A stretch of 64,000 bases of DNA, taken from NCBI GenBank assembly GCA_963787415.1, contig CAWBCO010000002.1:558001-622000 (forward strand), written 5' to 3'. The notes under the pieces are model-generated. The model made no database searches. It was not told the origin of the DNA and saw nothing but the letters and a program-made list of their open reading frames with translations. This document shows, piece after piece, positions 40,765 through 50,171 of this stretch. Every line of letters starts with the position of its first letter. The first letter of the stretch is position 1. This DNA is from CAVUWL01 sp963787415. Its GTDB lineage: Bacteria > Actinomycetota > Thermoleophilia > Solirubrobacterales > 70-9. Position numbers and translations under genes: made by a program.

Positions 40765-41701
40765 GGACCTAGCCCTATAGGAGGACTCCCATCTCCTCCA
40801 TCGAACTCCTCAACCGATCTGTCGATCGAACATAGGAGGGTTGAACATGGGCCTGGTCGACCGCGACGATGGCTGGCGAATGCCGGACTGGCTGTGGGAG
40901 CGAATCGAGCCGCTTTTGCCGCCCCCGCCCGAGCACCCGCTCAAAACACACCGCAAGGGCCTGCCAGAGCGCCAGGTGATGGACGCGATCTTGCTGGTGC
41001 TGCGCACCGGTATGCAGTGGAACGCACTCGACGTGACTGGAGTCTGCAACTCCAGTACCGCGCACCGACGCTTCCAGGAGTGGGAGCGAGCCGAGGTCTT
41101 CCACGAGATCTGGCGGCTGGGCCTGCTCGACTACGACGAGGCGCTTGGCATCGACTGGTCCTGGCTGGCGGCCGACGGAGCAATGACCAAGGCGCCGCTC
41201 GGCGGGGCAAAGACTGGTCCCAATCCCACAGATAGAGCCAAAGGGGGGCGAAGCGCTCGCTCATCGTCGAGGCTGCGGGGATCCCGATCGGGATCGAGCA
41301 CGATGGCGCCAACCGCAACGACCACAAGCTGCTGAAGGGGACGCTTGACTCGATCCCGATCGAGCGTCCAAAGCCAACCCAGGCCGATCCCCAGGGCCTC
41401 TGCCCGGACAAGGCCTATGACTTCCCCGTCGTCCGCGATCTGCTCGAGGACCGCGAATTCACACCACACATCCGCAGTCGGGGCGAGGAGATCGACCTGA
41501 AACAGCGCAACCCCGATTGGAGAGCGCGCCGCTGGGTTGTGGAGGCGTGTCACTCATGGCTCAATCGCAACCGCGCTCTTCTCATCCGCTGGTCCAAGAA
41601 GGAGGAGAACCACCTCGCCTTGCTGCAGCTGGCCAGCGGCCTGATCGCCTTCAAGCGGGCGCATGCGGCGAGGCTGGCAGAGGCCCTACAGGGCTAGGTC
41701 C
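40765..41701 (+). mobile_element. Complete IS5-family (IS427-type) insertion sequence, 937 bp
   Basis: The ends are near-perfect terminal inverted repeats: GGACCTAGCCCTATAGG at 40765-40781 and its complement at 41685-41701, with 16 of 17 matching. A direct TAA flanks both ends (40762-40764 and 41702-41704), the 3-bp target duplication expected for this group. It contains orfA and orfB joined by a -1 frameshift site. Only one copy is in this window. The right end is 14 bp from the start of the AddB-like gene. Confidence 0.92.
40847..41697 (+). CDS. IS5-family transposase (OrfA/OrfB by -1 frameshift)
   Basis: DDE transposase made from two frames. OrfA begins at ATG 40847 (AGGAGGG seven bases upstream) with MPDWLWERIEPLLPPPPE and the DNA-binding domain, followed by IDWSWLAADGAM, containing the first Asp of the DDE set. 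At AAAGGGGGG (41240-41248) a -1 slip gives the frame AKRSLIVEAAGIPIGIE, then DKAYDFPVVRDLL and the Glu region RRWVVEACHSWLNRNRALLIRW, to TAG 41695-41697 inside the right inverted repeat. Without the slip OrfA ends at 41335. All catalytic regions are intact. Confidence 0.9.
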
Positions 41702-41714
41702 TAAGCTCCGCAGG

Positions 41715-44700
41715 GTGGCGCTCAAGCTAATCCATGGACCGCAGAATTCGGGTCGCGCCGGTCTGATTCGGACCCGTTTTGTCGCCGCGCTCAACCGCGA
41801 ACCGCTACTCATTGTCCCCAACGCAGACGATGTCTTTGCCTTTGAGCGCGAGCTCTGTGAGGCAGGCGCCGCGCTCGGTGGTTCGGTGATGACCTTCGGC
41901 GGTCTCTTCCGAGCGGTTCTGAGCGCGGGCGGAGTTCCAATCCAGACAGAGCTGAGCGCGGCTCAGCGCCTGCGCGCGATCTTGATCGCGATCGAAGAGC
42001 AGCGCCCCCGGCTGGGACCGCTTCGACACTCGGCGCGGCGGCCGGGCTTCGCCCTCGCCTTCGAGCGCCTGCTGGAGGAGCTACAGGCTGCGGGCCTCAA
42101 CCCAAATGGGGTGGCGGCGGGGACCGCAACGCTGGAGGGGTCGGCCTACCTGAGCGACATCGCCGCCCTCTTTTCGGGATATGAACAGGTCCGCGCCCGA
42201 CTCGGGAGGGTCGACTCATATGGGCTCGCTCAGGAAGCGATCGCGCTGCTTGACCGCGGCGAGGATTTCTGGGGACAGCGGCCAGTTTTCCTCTACGGGC
42301 TTGACGACATGACGCCAATCCAGCTGAACCTGATCGGGGCCCTCGCCCGCATCGCCGAGATCACGATCGCGCTTCCGGATGAGGACGGGCGGCCGGTGCT
42401 GGCCGCCCGCGCGGGGCTGTTGGAGGAGTTGCGTGAGCGCATCGGGTTCGCAACAGAGACCACTACCGTGCCCAATCCCTCCAATACACCCAGCACACTC
42501 CTCTTTCACCTCGAGCGTAATTTCGGCGCGCTTGAGGTTGAACGGCAGGTTGCAAACGCAGACCTGACCCTGCTGCGCTCCGCCGGCCTGCGCGGCGAGG
42601 CGGAGTCGGTCGCGGTCGAGGCGGCGAGGTTGATCGCCGGCGGAATCGATCCCGATCTGATTGCGATCGCGCTTCGCGATCCCGCCCGTCGTGGCCCCCA
42701 GATTGCCACCGTGCTTGAGTCCTACGGCGTACCAGCAGCGCTTGAGGCCGAGCTGACGGTCGCCGAGACCGGTGTCGGAGGTGCCCTAATCGCCCTCCTT
42801 GAAGGCGAGTTTGGCCCACGGCGAGCAGCTGATCTGCTCCGCTACCTGCGCGGTCCTTCGGGAGTGCCGGCGCGGCGGGTTGACTGGTTGGAGCGAGCGA
42901 TGCGCCGCACGCGGGTGCAAAGCGCTGCGGCGATGCTTGAGCTCTGGCGTGGCGAGGATGGCCAGCTTCCTCCCGATCTGATCCGGATCAGGGACGCTGC
43001 CTCGACCTCTCCGAGGAAGCTGCTGGAGGAGGTCGGACGCCTCGCGGTGAGGATGGCCTCGCGCCCACTGCGAAGCGGTGAGGATGGACCCCCTCCAGGC
43101 CCAGGTGAGGGGATCGAGCTGCGGGCAGCGGCGGCAATCTCTGCCGCTCTTTCTGAGCTCGCCGAACTAAGCGGGCCCCCACCTCGAGCTGAGGAGCTTG
43201 CGGGGACGATCGGGCGCACCGAATTTCGTGCATGGAGTGGGCCGGTCGAGGGGCGGGTGCGGATCGCCAGCCCCTACCGGCTGCGGGCGGGTCGCTTTGA
43301 TCACGTCTTCGTCGGCTCACTTCAAGATGGCGAGTTTCCACGCCGCCAGGCTGGCGACCCATTCCTCTCAGAGACGCAGCGTGCTGCGCTCGCTCTGAAG
43401 CCGCGCCGGGCGACCGATTCCGAGGAGAACTACCTCTTCTATATCTGCCTCTCACTTCCCCGCCGCAGCCTCTTCCTCTCCTATCGCGATAGCGATGAAG
43501 ACGGCGGCGGCGAGGCGCGATCGACGTTGCTTGACGATGTGCGCAACCTGCTCGAGCCAGCGCCTGATGGCGTGCTCCCCGACCGGGTGGAGGAGTCGAT
43601 TACCCGTGGCCGCGACCTGGCCCAGATTGTCCATCCGATCGCAGAATCGCCCTCTGAGAACGAGCTGGCTCGGGCCCTAGCCGCGCATGGAAAAGGCGCG
43701 GAGCACGGTGCGTTAATCGAGGTCGCCGCAGTCGGGGCCTCAACGCGAGAGCGGGTCCTGGCTCGGATCGAGACGGCCCGCGTGGCGCATTTGGCAAGCA
43801 CCTCCCCGGGACCATTGAACAACCGCTCGGTGCTCGACTCTTTGGCCGCAGTCTCTGCCTTCGGTGGCACCACGCTTGAGGAGTTCGACCTCTGCTCATA
43901 CCGGTGGTTCGTCGGACACGAGCTCGAACCCCAGCCGCTTGACCCCGCGCCCGATCCGCTCGTCCAGGGCGGCCTCATGCACGCAGCGCTGGAGCGCCTC
44001 TACCGCGAGCAACCCGGCGGTGACTCCCTTCCTCGCCCCCACTCGCTGTCGGCCTGGGTGAAACGCGGGGAGGAGCTGGTTGCCGAGATCGCTGCGGAGC
44101 GAGAGCTGGGCCGACATCCCGCCGAAAGGGCCGGAGCGCGACGGGTCGAGCGGCTGCTGATCCGCTTTTTGGTGGAGGAGTCAAAGCGCAGTACGGGAGG
44201 TTATGAGCCCTGGCTTCTGGAGGCCGGATTCGGCGACGGTGACCGAAACGAGCACCCCTCACTGGAGGTCGATGGTTGGCACCTGCATGGGATGATCGAC
44301 CGCGTCGACCGCGACCACGACGGCCGCGCCGTGGTCCTTGACTACAAGCTCTCCAGCAGAGTCACCGCGCTTGAGAGGTTCGAGGAGAAGGCCAAGCTGC
44401 AGCTCCAGCTTTACTTGCTCGCGGTCGCCGAGCATTGGGGAGCGCGGCCGGTCGCCGGCCTCTATCACCCACTCAGGGGGACCTCGGCCCGGCGCCCGCG
44501 GGGGGTCGTCTTTGAGGAGGCAGCCGCGGCTCTTTCCTCCTATCGGCTCTACAACAGGGACCTGGTTGATCAGCAGGGGTTCGATCAAGCACTGGATCAG
44601 GCTCGTCAGCGAGCCGCCGAGATCGTCGCCCGCATACGGGCGGGAGATATCCGCCGTGATCCGGGGCCAAGACGGGGGCTGCGCGATCACAATGTCTGTC

Positions 44701-44783
44701 CGGAATTCTGCAGCTTCGCCTCGATCTGCCGTCGCGACCGCTCCCCGCAAAGCGATGAGGATAGTGACGGTGAGGAGCAATGA
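41715..44783 (+). CDS. AddB-like helicase-nuclease subunit with PD-(D/E)XK domain and Fe-S cysteines
   Basis: A 1022-residue protein, partner of the AddA-like helicase. The start is GTG 41715 (MALKLIHGPQNSGRAGLI). The P-loop is degenerate (GPQNSGRAG, no Lys-Ser/Thr), as in AddB subunits that have lost motor function. The C-terminal nuclease has HGMIDRVDRDHDG then VVLDYKLS. A cysteine in LEEFDLCSYRWF plus VCPEFCSFASIC (C-x3-C-x5-C) form the typical Fe-S staple around the nuclease. It overlaps the AddA-like gene by 4 bases. The IS right end lies 14 bp upstream, so its native promoter has been displaced. Confidence 0.88.
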   Translation: MALKLIHGPQNSGRAGLIRTRFVAALNREPLLIVPNADDVFAFERELCEAGAALGGSVMTFGGLFRAVLSAGGVPIQTELSAAQRLRAILIAIEEQRPRLGPLRHSARRPGFALAFERLLEELQAAGLNPNGVAAGTATLEGSAYLSDIAALFSGYEQVRARLGRVDSYGLAQEAIALLDRGEDFWGQRPVFLYGLDDMTPIQLNLIGALARIAEITIALPDEDGRPVLAARAGLLEELRERIGFATETTTVPNPSNTPSTLLFHLERNFGALEVERQVANADLTLLRSAGLRGEAESVAVEAARLIAGGIDPDLIAIALRDPARRGPQIATVLESYGVPAALEAELTVAETGVGGALIALLEGEFGPRRAADLLRYLRGPSGVPARRVDWLERAMRRTRVQSAAAMLELWRGEDGQLPPDLIRIRDAASTSPRKLLEEVGRLAVRMASRPLRSGEDGPPPGPGEGIELRAAAAISAALSELAELSGPPPRAEELAGTIGRTEFRAWSGPVEGRVRIASPYRLRAGRFDHVFVGSLQDGEFPRRQAGDPFLSETQRAALALKPRRATDSEENYLFYICLSLPRRSLFLSYRDSDEDGGGEARSTLLDDVRNLLEPAPDGVLPDRVEESITRGRDLAQIVHPIAESPSENELARALAAHGKGAEHGALIEVAAVGASTRERVLARIETARVAHLASTSPGPLNNRSVLDSLAAVSAFGGTTLEEFDLCSYRWFVGHELEPQPLDPAPDPLVQGGLMHAALERLYREQPGGDSLPRPHSLSAWVKRGEELVAEIAAERELGRHPAERAGARRVERLLIRFLVEESKRSTGGYEPWLLEAGFGDGDRNEHPSLEVDGWHLHGMIDRVDRDHDGRAVVLDYKLSSRVTALERFEEKAKLQLQLYLLAVAEHWGARPVAGLYHPLRGTSARRPRGVVFEEAAAALSSYRLYNRDLVDQQGFDQALDQARQRAAEIVARIRAGDIRRDPGPRRGLRDHNVCPEFCSFASICRRDRSPQSDEDSDGEEQ

Positions 44784-47700
44784 GGACAGCGGGAGGTCCC
44801 CCCTCAGGCGAGAAGAGCGCGGCTCAATCTGCAGTTTCGCGCCGGACGGGTGAGTCTGCGCCCACCTCCGACGGCAAACCGGCTCGCACCCCCGAACAGG
44901 CGGCGGCGATTGCGGTCTTCGGGCGCGACGTGCTGATCGAGGCCGGTGCCGGCACCGGCAAGACCGGAGTGATGGTCGACCGCTACTGCCGACTCCTTTG
45001 CGAGGAGGGCGTCTCGCCCAGCGCCATCCTCGCCTTCACCTTTACCGAGAAGGCGGCGGCCGAGTTGCGCCAGCGAATTCGGGTCGAGCTAACGCGCCGA
45101 GCAGAGGCCGGCTCTGAGTCTGCCCGCAATGCGCTCGCCGCGATTGCAGGCGCCTGGGTGATGACGATTCACGGCTTCTGTAACCGCCTCCTGGCAAGTC
45201 ATCCTGTCGCCGCCGGCATCGATCCACATTTTCGCGTGCTCGACGCGCCCGAGACTGAGCGAGTGGCCCGCGAGGCCTTTGAAGATGCGCTGGAGGAGTT
45301 TCTGGTCGCTGGGGACGAATCCCGTGAGGAAACGGCTGCGGCGTTTGAGATCGACGGCCTGCGGAGGATTGTCAGAGGCGCTCACGAGGAACTGCGCAGC
45401 CGCGGCCTGCCAGAGTCGAGCCTGCCAGAGCCAACCGATCCCGATCCCGAGGCGGCGATGCGCGGTGCGTCGGAGGCGGCCGCCGAGGCGCTTGCTGCTC
45501 TCAAGCCAAGCGATCCCAAACGAGCGCTGCTGGAAGATGCTGTCGCCAAACTCCAGCGCACACCGGGTGAACCGCTGGACCTCGATCAGCTGGGGGAGCT
45601 TCGCACCGAGAGCACGGCGAAGGCGATCGCCCCCTATCGCGAGGCCATCGATGCCGCGATCCGCGCCAGCGCCGAGGCCGGCGAGGGGGGGGCCGCCTAC
45701 CGACACCTCACCATCTTGCTGGGGATCTTTGCGTCGCGCTTTGAAGCTGCCAAACAGCGGCGCGCGGGGGTCGACTTTGAGGACCTTCAGATCCTCGCCG
45801 CAAATCTGCTCGAGCAGGGTGAAATCGGGGCGGCCTATCGCTCGCGGTTCAGCCACCTGATGGTTGATGAGTTCCAAGACACAAACCGCCTGCAGCTAAG
45901 GCTGATCGAAGCGCTCCGTGGACCCGGGACTGAGCTGATGCTGGTCGGTGATGAGCTGCAGTCGATCTATGGCTTCCGCCACGCCGATCTCGAGGTCTTT
46001 CGGGAGCAACGAGAAGCAATTGAGTCACGCCCCGGCGCCGAAACGATCGAGCTGAGCGGCAATTTTCGCTCCCGGCCCGAGGTGATCGGCGCCGTCAACG
46101 CGCTCGGCTCGGTTTTGCTCGGCGACTCCTATCGCCCGCTGCGCGTCGGCGCGCTTGGGTTGGGCGACCCGCACGAAAGCGGGGATCCAGCGGTCCAGCT
46201 GCTACTCACCGGGCGCGAAGGGTGGGATGCTGAGGACATCGACCTAGCGCCGGCGATCGACGGGCGGACGCCACTCAACTGCCTTGCCGAGGCCCGTTTT
46301 TTGGCCGCTCGGCTGGCCGAGCTCGTCGAGGAGGGGGTGCGCCGGAGCGAGATTGTTGTCTTGCTGCGCGCCTTCACCCATCTCGATGCCTATGAGGATT
46401 CCCTCGAGCGTGCCGGCCTGCGCCCCTACGTTGTCGGCGGCCGCGGCTACTGGTCCCAACAACAGGTTGCCGATGTCTGCTCCCTGCTTGGCACGATCGC
46501 CAACCCGCTTGAGGATCAGGCGCTTTTCGGAGCGCTCGCCTCCTCCGCCTGCGGCCTAGCCCCCGATACCCTCTGGCTCTTGCGGGCGGCCGCGGGCCGG
46601 GGCCGCCATGTCTGGCCCGCCGTGGAACGGGTCGCTGGTCTGAGCGAGGCAAAGGTGGCCGAACCCGAGCGCCTGGCAGACATACCTCCCCCCGAGGTCG
46701 CCCTCCTGCGTCGCTTCGTGGGCCAGCTTGAGGGGCTGCGCGAGCGAGCCGGGCAGCTGACGCTGGCAGAGCTGATTGAATCTGCGGTGAGCGAGACGGG
46801 GTATGACCTGGCGGTCTTGATCGGAGCCGATGGCGAGGCCCGCTTTGCCAACGTGCGCAAGCTGATGCGCCTGGCAACCGAATATGAATCGCGGGAGGGA
46901 CGGGATCTGCGCGGCCTTCTCGACTACCTCACCACCCGCGCCGAGAGCGGCGTAGAGGCGCAGGCAGCGACCGCGGCGGAGGCTCGCGACGGAGTGCGGA
47001 TCATGACGATCCACAATGCCAAGGGTCTCGAGTTCAGCGTCGTCGCTGTTCCCGACCTCTCGCGCAGCCTGTTGGCTGGGACGCGGGCGCCACTTCTGAC
47101 AATAGGCCCAGAGCCGCAGGCACCGCGGATCGGAATGCAGCTGCGCCGCCTCGGCGCCTCCCCGGTCAACCTCTACTCACATCTCGAACTCTGCGAGGAG
47201 GGGAGGGTCCGAGACGCCGAGGAGGGACTGCGACTCTTCCACGTCGCCGCCACCCGCGCCCGCGAGCGCCTGATTCTCAGTGGCGTGATCAAACCCGAGG
47301 CCAGCACCGAGATCAAACCGGGAACCGCGGTGATCGAGAGGATCGCCTCCGGTTTCTCGATCCAGCGCGGCAACGATTCCTCAATCACCGTCCCGCCTGC
47401 GCAAGCGCGCAGGGGACTGCGCGCCGGCTTCGATCAAACCGCGATCGCGGTTAGTGTCAACCTGCCCTCCCCGGAGGCTGCCGCGAGGCTCGCTGTGAGG
47501 CGACGCCAGCCGGGCGGAGATCGCAAGCTCGGCGAGGGCCCCGCGCCGCTTCTCAGGAGACGCCCGCCGGTGGTTGCCAGTCGACCGCTCTCCTACACGG
47601 CGATCGCCGCCTACGCGGAATGTCCCTATCGCTTCTATCTGGAGCGTGTGCTGGGGCTCAAGGACAACAAGGGCGACAGCGCCGAAGACGTCGCCTCGTT

Positions 47701-48370
47701 CGCGTCCGCGTCCGCGCGCGAGGTCGGCGCTGCGCGAGGAGCCCTTGTCCATGATCTGCTGGAGTGGAGCCAAGCCAACCGGTGGCGAGAGCCCCCTTCT
47801 GAGCACGTCCGGCGCCACGCCCTTGCGGCGGGCCTTGATCGTGAGGCCGGTGATTTTTTGGCAGATGTTTTGGAGCCGGTTCGCGGTTGGCTGAACTCGA
47901 GCCTGCTGCAAGATCGAGTGGGGCCGCTTGCGGCTGGGGTCCGAGCCGAGGTGCCGATCCTGCTCGGCGTTGGCGGCGCCGTCCTGCGTGGCTCCATCGA
48001 TCTCCTTGTCGAGGAGGAGGGACGCCCGCCGCTGGTCCTCGACTATAAGACCGACCATCTGAACGGATCTGACCCTGTGGAGCATGCCTCCCGCTATGAG
48101 ATCCAACGGGCGATCTATGCACTCGCAGTTGCCGAGTCGCGCGATAGCGATCGGATCGACGTGGCTTACGTCTTCCTCGAGCAGCCCGATCGACCCGTGA
48201 TCTCAGAACTCGACTCAGCCGAGATCGAAGCCGGCAGGGAGCGGCTCAGCGTCGCTATCGCAAAGATTGGAAGCGGGGAATTTCCGGCTCCCCCACAAAG
48301 CCAACGAAGCTGGGCGCTTTGCAAGGGCTGCCCGGCACTGGGTCAGCTTTGTTCAGGGCCGCGGCCCTGA
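44780..48370 (+). CDS. AddA-like UvrD-family helicase with C-terminal RecB-type nuclease
   Basis: A 1196-residue motor-nuclease for recombinational repair of double-strand breaks. Walker A is IEAGAGTGKTGVMV (about 54-67), with motif Ia LAFTFTEKAAAELRQRI, motif II LMVDEFQDTNRLQL, motif III VGDELQSIYGFR and motif VI LFHVAATRARERLILSG. The C-terminal PD-(D/E)XK domain has GSIDLLVEEEG then LVLDYKTD. Cysteines in YAECPYRFYL and LCKGCPALGQLC suggest a second Fe-S cluster. Unlike in AddB, the motor motifs are intact. It ends 6 bp before the convergent xseB. Confidence 0.93.
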   Translation: MRTAGGPPSGEKSAAQSAVSRRTGESAPTSDGKPARTPEQAAAIAVFGRDVLIEAGAGTGKTGVMVDRYCRLLCEEGVSPSAILAFTFTEKAAAELRQRIRVELTRRAEAGSESARNALAAIAGAWVMTIHGFCNRLLASHPVAAGIDPHFRVLDAPETERVAREAFEDALEEFLVAGDESREETAAAFEIDGLRRIVRGAHEELRSRGLPESSLPEPTDPDPEAAMRGASEAAAEALAALKPSDPKRALLEDAVAKLQRTPGEPLDLDQLGELRTESTAKAIAPYREAIDAAIRASAEAGEGGAAYRHLTILLGIFASRFEAAKQRRAGVDFEDLQILAANLLEQGEIGAAYRSRFSHLMVDEFQDTNRLQLRLIEALRGPGTELMLVGDELQSIYGFRHADLEVFREQREAIESRPGAETIELSGNFRSRPEVIGAVNALGSVLLGDSYRPLRVGALGLGDPHESGDPAVQLLLTGREGWDAEDIDLAPAIDGRTPLNCLAEARFLAARLAELVEEGVRRSEIVVLLRAFTHLDAYEDSLERAGLRPYVVGGRGYWSQQQVADVCSLLGTIANPLEDQALFGALASSACGLAPDTLWLLRAAAGRGRHVWPAVERVAGLSEAKVAEPERLADIPPPEVALLRRFVGQLEGLRERAGQLTLAELIESAVSETGYDLAVLIGADGEARFANVRKLMRLATEYESREGRDLRGLLDYLTTRAESGVEAQAATAAEARDGVRIMTIHNAKGLEFSVVAVPDLSRSLLAGTRAPLLTIGPEPQAPRIGMQLRRLGASPVNLYSHLELCEEGRVRDAEEGLRLFHVAATRARERLILSGVIKPEASTEIKPGTAVIERIASGFSIQRGNDSSITVPPAQARRGLRAGFDQTAIAVSVNLPSPEAAARLAVRRRQPGGDRKLGEGPAPLLRRRPPVVASRPLSYTAIAAYAECPYRFYLERVLGLKDNKGDSAEDVASFASASAREVGAARGALVHDLLEWSQANRWREPPSEHVRRHALAAGLDREAGDFLADVLEPVRGWLNSSLLQDRVGPLAAGVRAEVPILLGVGGAVLRGSIDLLVEEEGRPPLVLDYKTDHLNGSDPVEHASRYEIQRAIYALAVAESRDSDRIDVAYVFLEQPDRPVISELDSAEIEAGRERLSVAIAKIGSGEFPAPPQSQRSWALCKGCPALGQLCSGPRP

Positions 48371-48376
48371 TCGACC

Positions 48377-48604
48377 TCAGGGCTCGGTCGCTGCCTGCAA
48401 TCCGGCGGCAAGCTGATCCAGCCTCAGCTCGGTGAGATCGCCGCTGACATCATCAAGCTCGGCCGCGCAGTAGGCAAGAAGATCGCGGCCCTCCTTGCAG
48501 AGCTCAAGCGTTTCTCGAAGGCCTGCCTGACCTGAGTCGAGGCGGTTGATGATCTGCTCCAGCCGCTCGATCGCGACCTCATAGCTAGCGGGCTCCTGGC
48601 TCAA
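48377..48604 (-). CDS. xseB: Exodeoxyribonuclease VII small subunit
   Basis: A 75-residue helical subunit that binds the large subunit of ExoVII, which cuts single-stranded DNA into oligonucleotides. TTG 48604 gives MSQEPASYEVAIERLEQIINRL, the family N-terminus with the SYExAxxRLExII helix; the next helix carries LRETLELCKEGRDLLAYC. An ATG-less longer frame upstream is not needed. It overlaps the 3' end of xseA by 20 bases. Length is typical. Confidence 0.9.
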   Translation of the reverse strand: MSQEPASYEVAIERLEQIINRLDSGQAGLRETLELCKEGRDLLAYCAAELDDVSGDLTELRLDQLAAGLQAATEP

Positions 48605-49790
48605 CCCGATCCCCCCTGATCTCGGCGCTGACCCTGCCATCGACGAAGCGCAAACCCAGCTCACCGGCACGAAGAGCCGCGGCGGCGCTCGTCACCGGAT
48701 CACCAAGGGCGGTCTCGGCCAGCGCATAGCCACGCTCCAGGGTGCGCTCAGGATCGTGTGCGCGCAGCGCCACCTCGACGTGGCGAAGGGCGGCGCTGCG
48801 GCCCTTAATGCCCGCAGATGCCGAGCGTTCAAGCCGCTCGGCAAGACGCCGCACCAACGCAGGAGCCAGGGTCCGATGCGCGGCGCGCTCTAAGGAAGCG
48901 GCCCAGCGCCCAAGACCCCGGCGTGCTTCGCCGCACGCAAGCCGTACCGCCCCCTCGGCGGCGTGGGTGGGAGTCGAGCAGCTGAGGGCGGCGACCTCAT
49001 CGAGCAGGGTTAGATCGCGCTCATGGCCGATCGCGCTGAGCACAGGAACACGAAGCATGGCCACCGTGCGGCAGAGCGTCTCATCGCAAAAGGCCCAGAG
49101 ATCCGCAAGGCTGCCGCCACCCCTGGTGAGCACGATCACCTCGATCTCGGGCCGTGCCGCAAGCTCTTGAATTGCCGCCGCTATCGCTGCCGCCGCGCGG
49201 CGATCCTGAACCGGCGCAAATGCCCAGATCACGGTGCCCGCCCAGCCCCGCCTGCTCAGGGCAGCCAGCAGGTCGCGGCGAGCGGCACCGGACTCTGCCG
49301 TCACCACCCCGATTGTCTTGGGCAGCAGGGGGCGCGCCAGCTGCTTTTGCAGCTCGAAGAGCCCTTCGACTCGCAGCTGCTCGCGCAGCGCCGCCAGGCG
49401 AGCGAGAAGGTCGCCCTCGCCGGCCAGGCGCAAATGGGTGGCCCGAAAGCAAAAGCTCGGCGAGGCGGCACCCCCGCCGGGATAGTAGTCGGGGCCACCG
49501 GCGATTACCACCTCGGCACCGTCGCGCAGCGCGCCCGCGGGCAACGCCGCCCGCTGCAGATCGTTTAACCAAATCGCGCAGGGCAGCGCACCGGCGGGAT
49601 CGCGCAGCTCGAAATAGGCCTGGACCCGGCTTTTACCGACCCCCGTCACCTCGCCGATCAATAACACCCGGGCCCGCCGGCGCATCTCCGCTTGCAGCTT
49701 TGCCGCATAGCGGCCAACGGCAAATGGACCAGGAAGATCGGGCTCCAAGGCCGCCGGCACCTGGGCCGGAGATATTTCCTCCCAATCCAC
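48585..49790 (-). CDS. xseA: Exodeoxyribonuclease VII large subunit
   Basis: About 401 residues. The N-terminal OB-fold (LIGEVTGVGKSRVQAYFELRD) and the catalytic core (TIGVVTAESGAARRDLLAALSRRG, EVIVLTRGGGSLADLWAF, PVLSAIGHERDLTLLDEVA) are intact. The C-terminal ERGYALAE strand is typical. The frame also has a TTG at 49832, but that would overlap the HxlR gene by 31 bp; GTG 49790 lies 12 bp after the HxlR stop and is preferred. It is somewhat shorter than E. coli XseA. Confidence 0.92.
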   Translation of the reverse strand: MDWEEISPAQVPAALEPDLPGPFAVGRYAAKLQAEMRRRARVLLIGEVTGVGKSRVQAYFELRDPAGALPCAIWLNDLQRAALPAGALRDGAEVVIAGGPDYYPGGGAASPSFCFRATHLRLAGEGDLLARLAALREQLRVEGLFELQKQLARPLLPKTIGVVTAESGAARRDLLAALSRRGWAGTVIWAFAPVQDRRAAAAIAAAIQELAARPEIEVIVLTRGGGSLADLWAFCDETLCRTVAMLRVPVLSAIGHERDLTLLDEVAALSCSTPTHAAEGAVRLACGEARRGLGRWAASLERAAHRTLAPALVRRLAERLERSASAGIKGRSAALRHVEVALRAHDPERTLERGYALAETALGDPVTSAAAALRAGELGLRFVDGRVSAEIRGDRVEPGAR

Positions 49791-49801
49791 GCGCGAGAAG
49801 G

Positions 49802-50143
49802 CTACCCGGCGCGCTTCCAGCGCCGCGCCCAAAGGCGCAGCTCCCGAAGCGCTGGACCCAGCTCAGCGCCCTTTTCGCTCAGCGAGTAGGTGACCCGCAC
49901 CGGCGTCCCGGGCTCGACCTCCCGCTCGATAACGCCCTCGTCCTCGAGCTCGCGAAGCCTCTGGGAGAGGAGCCGGTCCGAGAGTCCAGGTACCGCCTTT
50001 GCAAGTTCTCCAAAGCGCATCGGCTGCACCGTGAGGGCGCAGACAATCGCCCCGCTCCAACGCTTGCCGATCAGCTCGATCGCTGCGTGAAAGTGCGGGC
50101 ACACACCCTGGACATCCTGGTATGGGGTCGTGGCTGCTCCCAC
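49802..50143 (-). CDS. HxlR-type winged-helix regulator
   Basis: A 113-residue transcription factor. Features are CPHFHAAIELIGKRWSGAIVCAL, the helix-turn-helix RFGELAKAVPGLSDRLLSQRLRELEDEGVI and the wing RVTYSLSEKGAELGPALREL. HxlR/DUF24 proteins often sense thiol-reactive or carbonyl compounds through the N-terminal cysteine, here in VCPHF. It is immediately upstream of xseA and divergent from nothing: the next upstream gene (MarP-like) is on the same strand 28 bp away. Targets are unknown. Confidence 0.93.
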   Translation of the reverse strand: MGAATTPYQDVQGVCPHFHAAIELIGKRWSGAIVCALTVQPMRFGELAKAVPGLSDRLLSQRLRELEDEGVIEREVEPGTPVRVTYSLSEKGAELGPALRELRLWARRWKRAG

Positions 50144-50171
50144 CTAAGTCGAGCTTACTGAACGTAAGTGA

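Noticed and set aside
41517..41714. An upstream extension of the AddB-like protein into the insertion sequence
   Set aside because: These residues are read from a third frame of the IS and its inverted repeat; the family N-terminus begins at GTG 41715.
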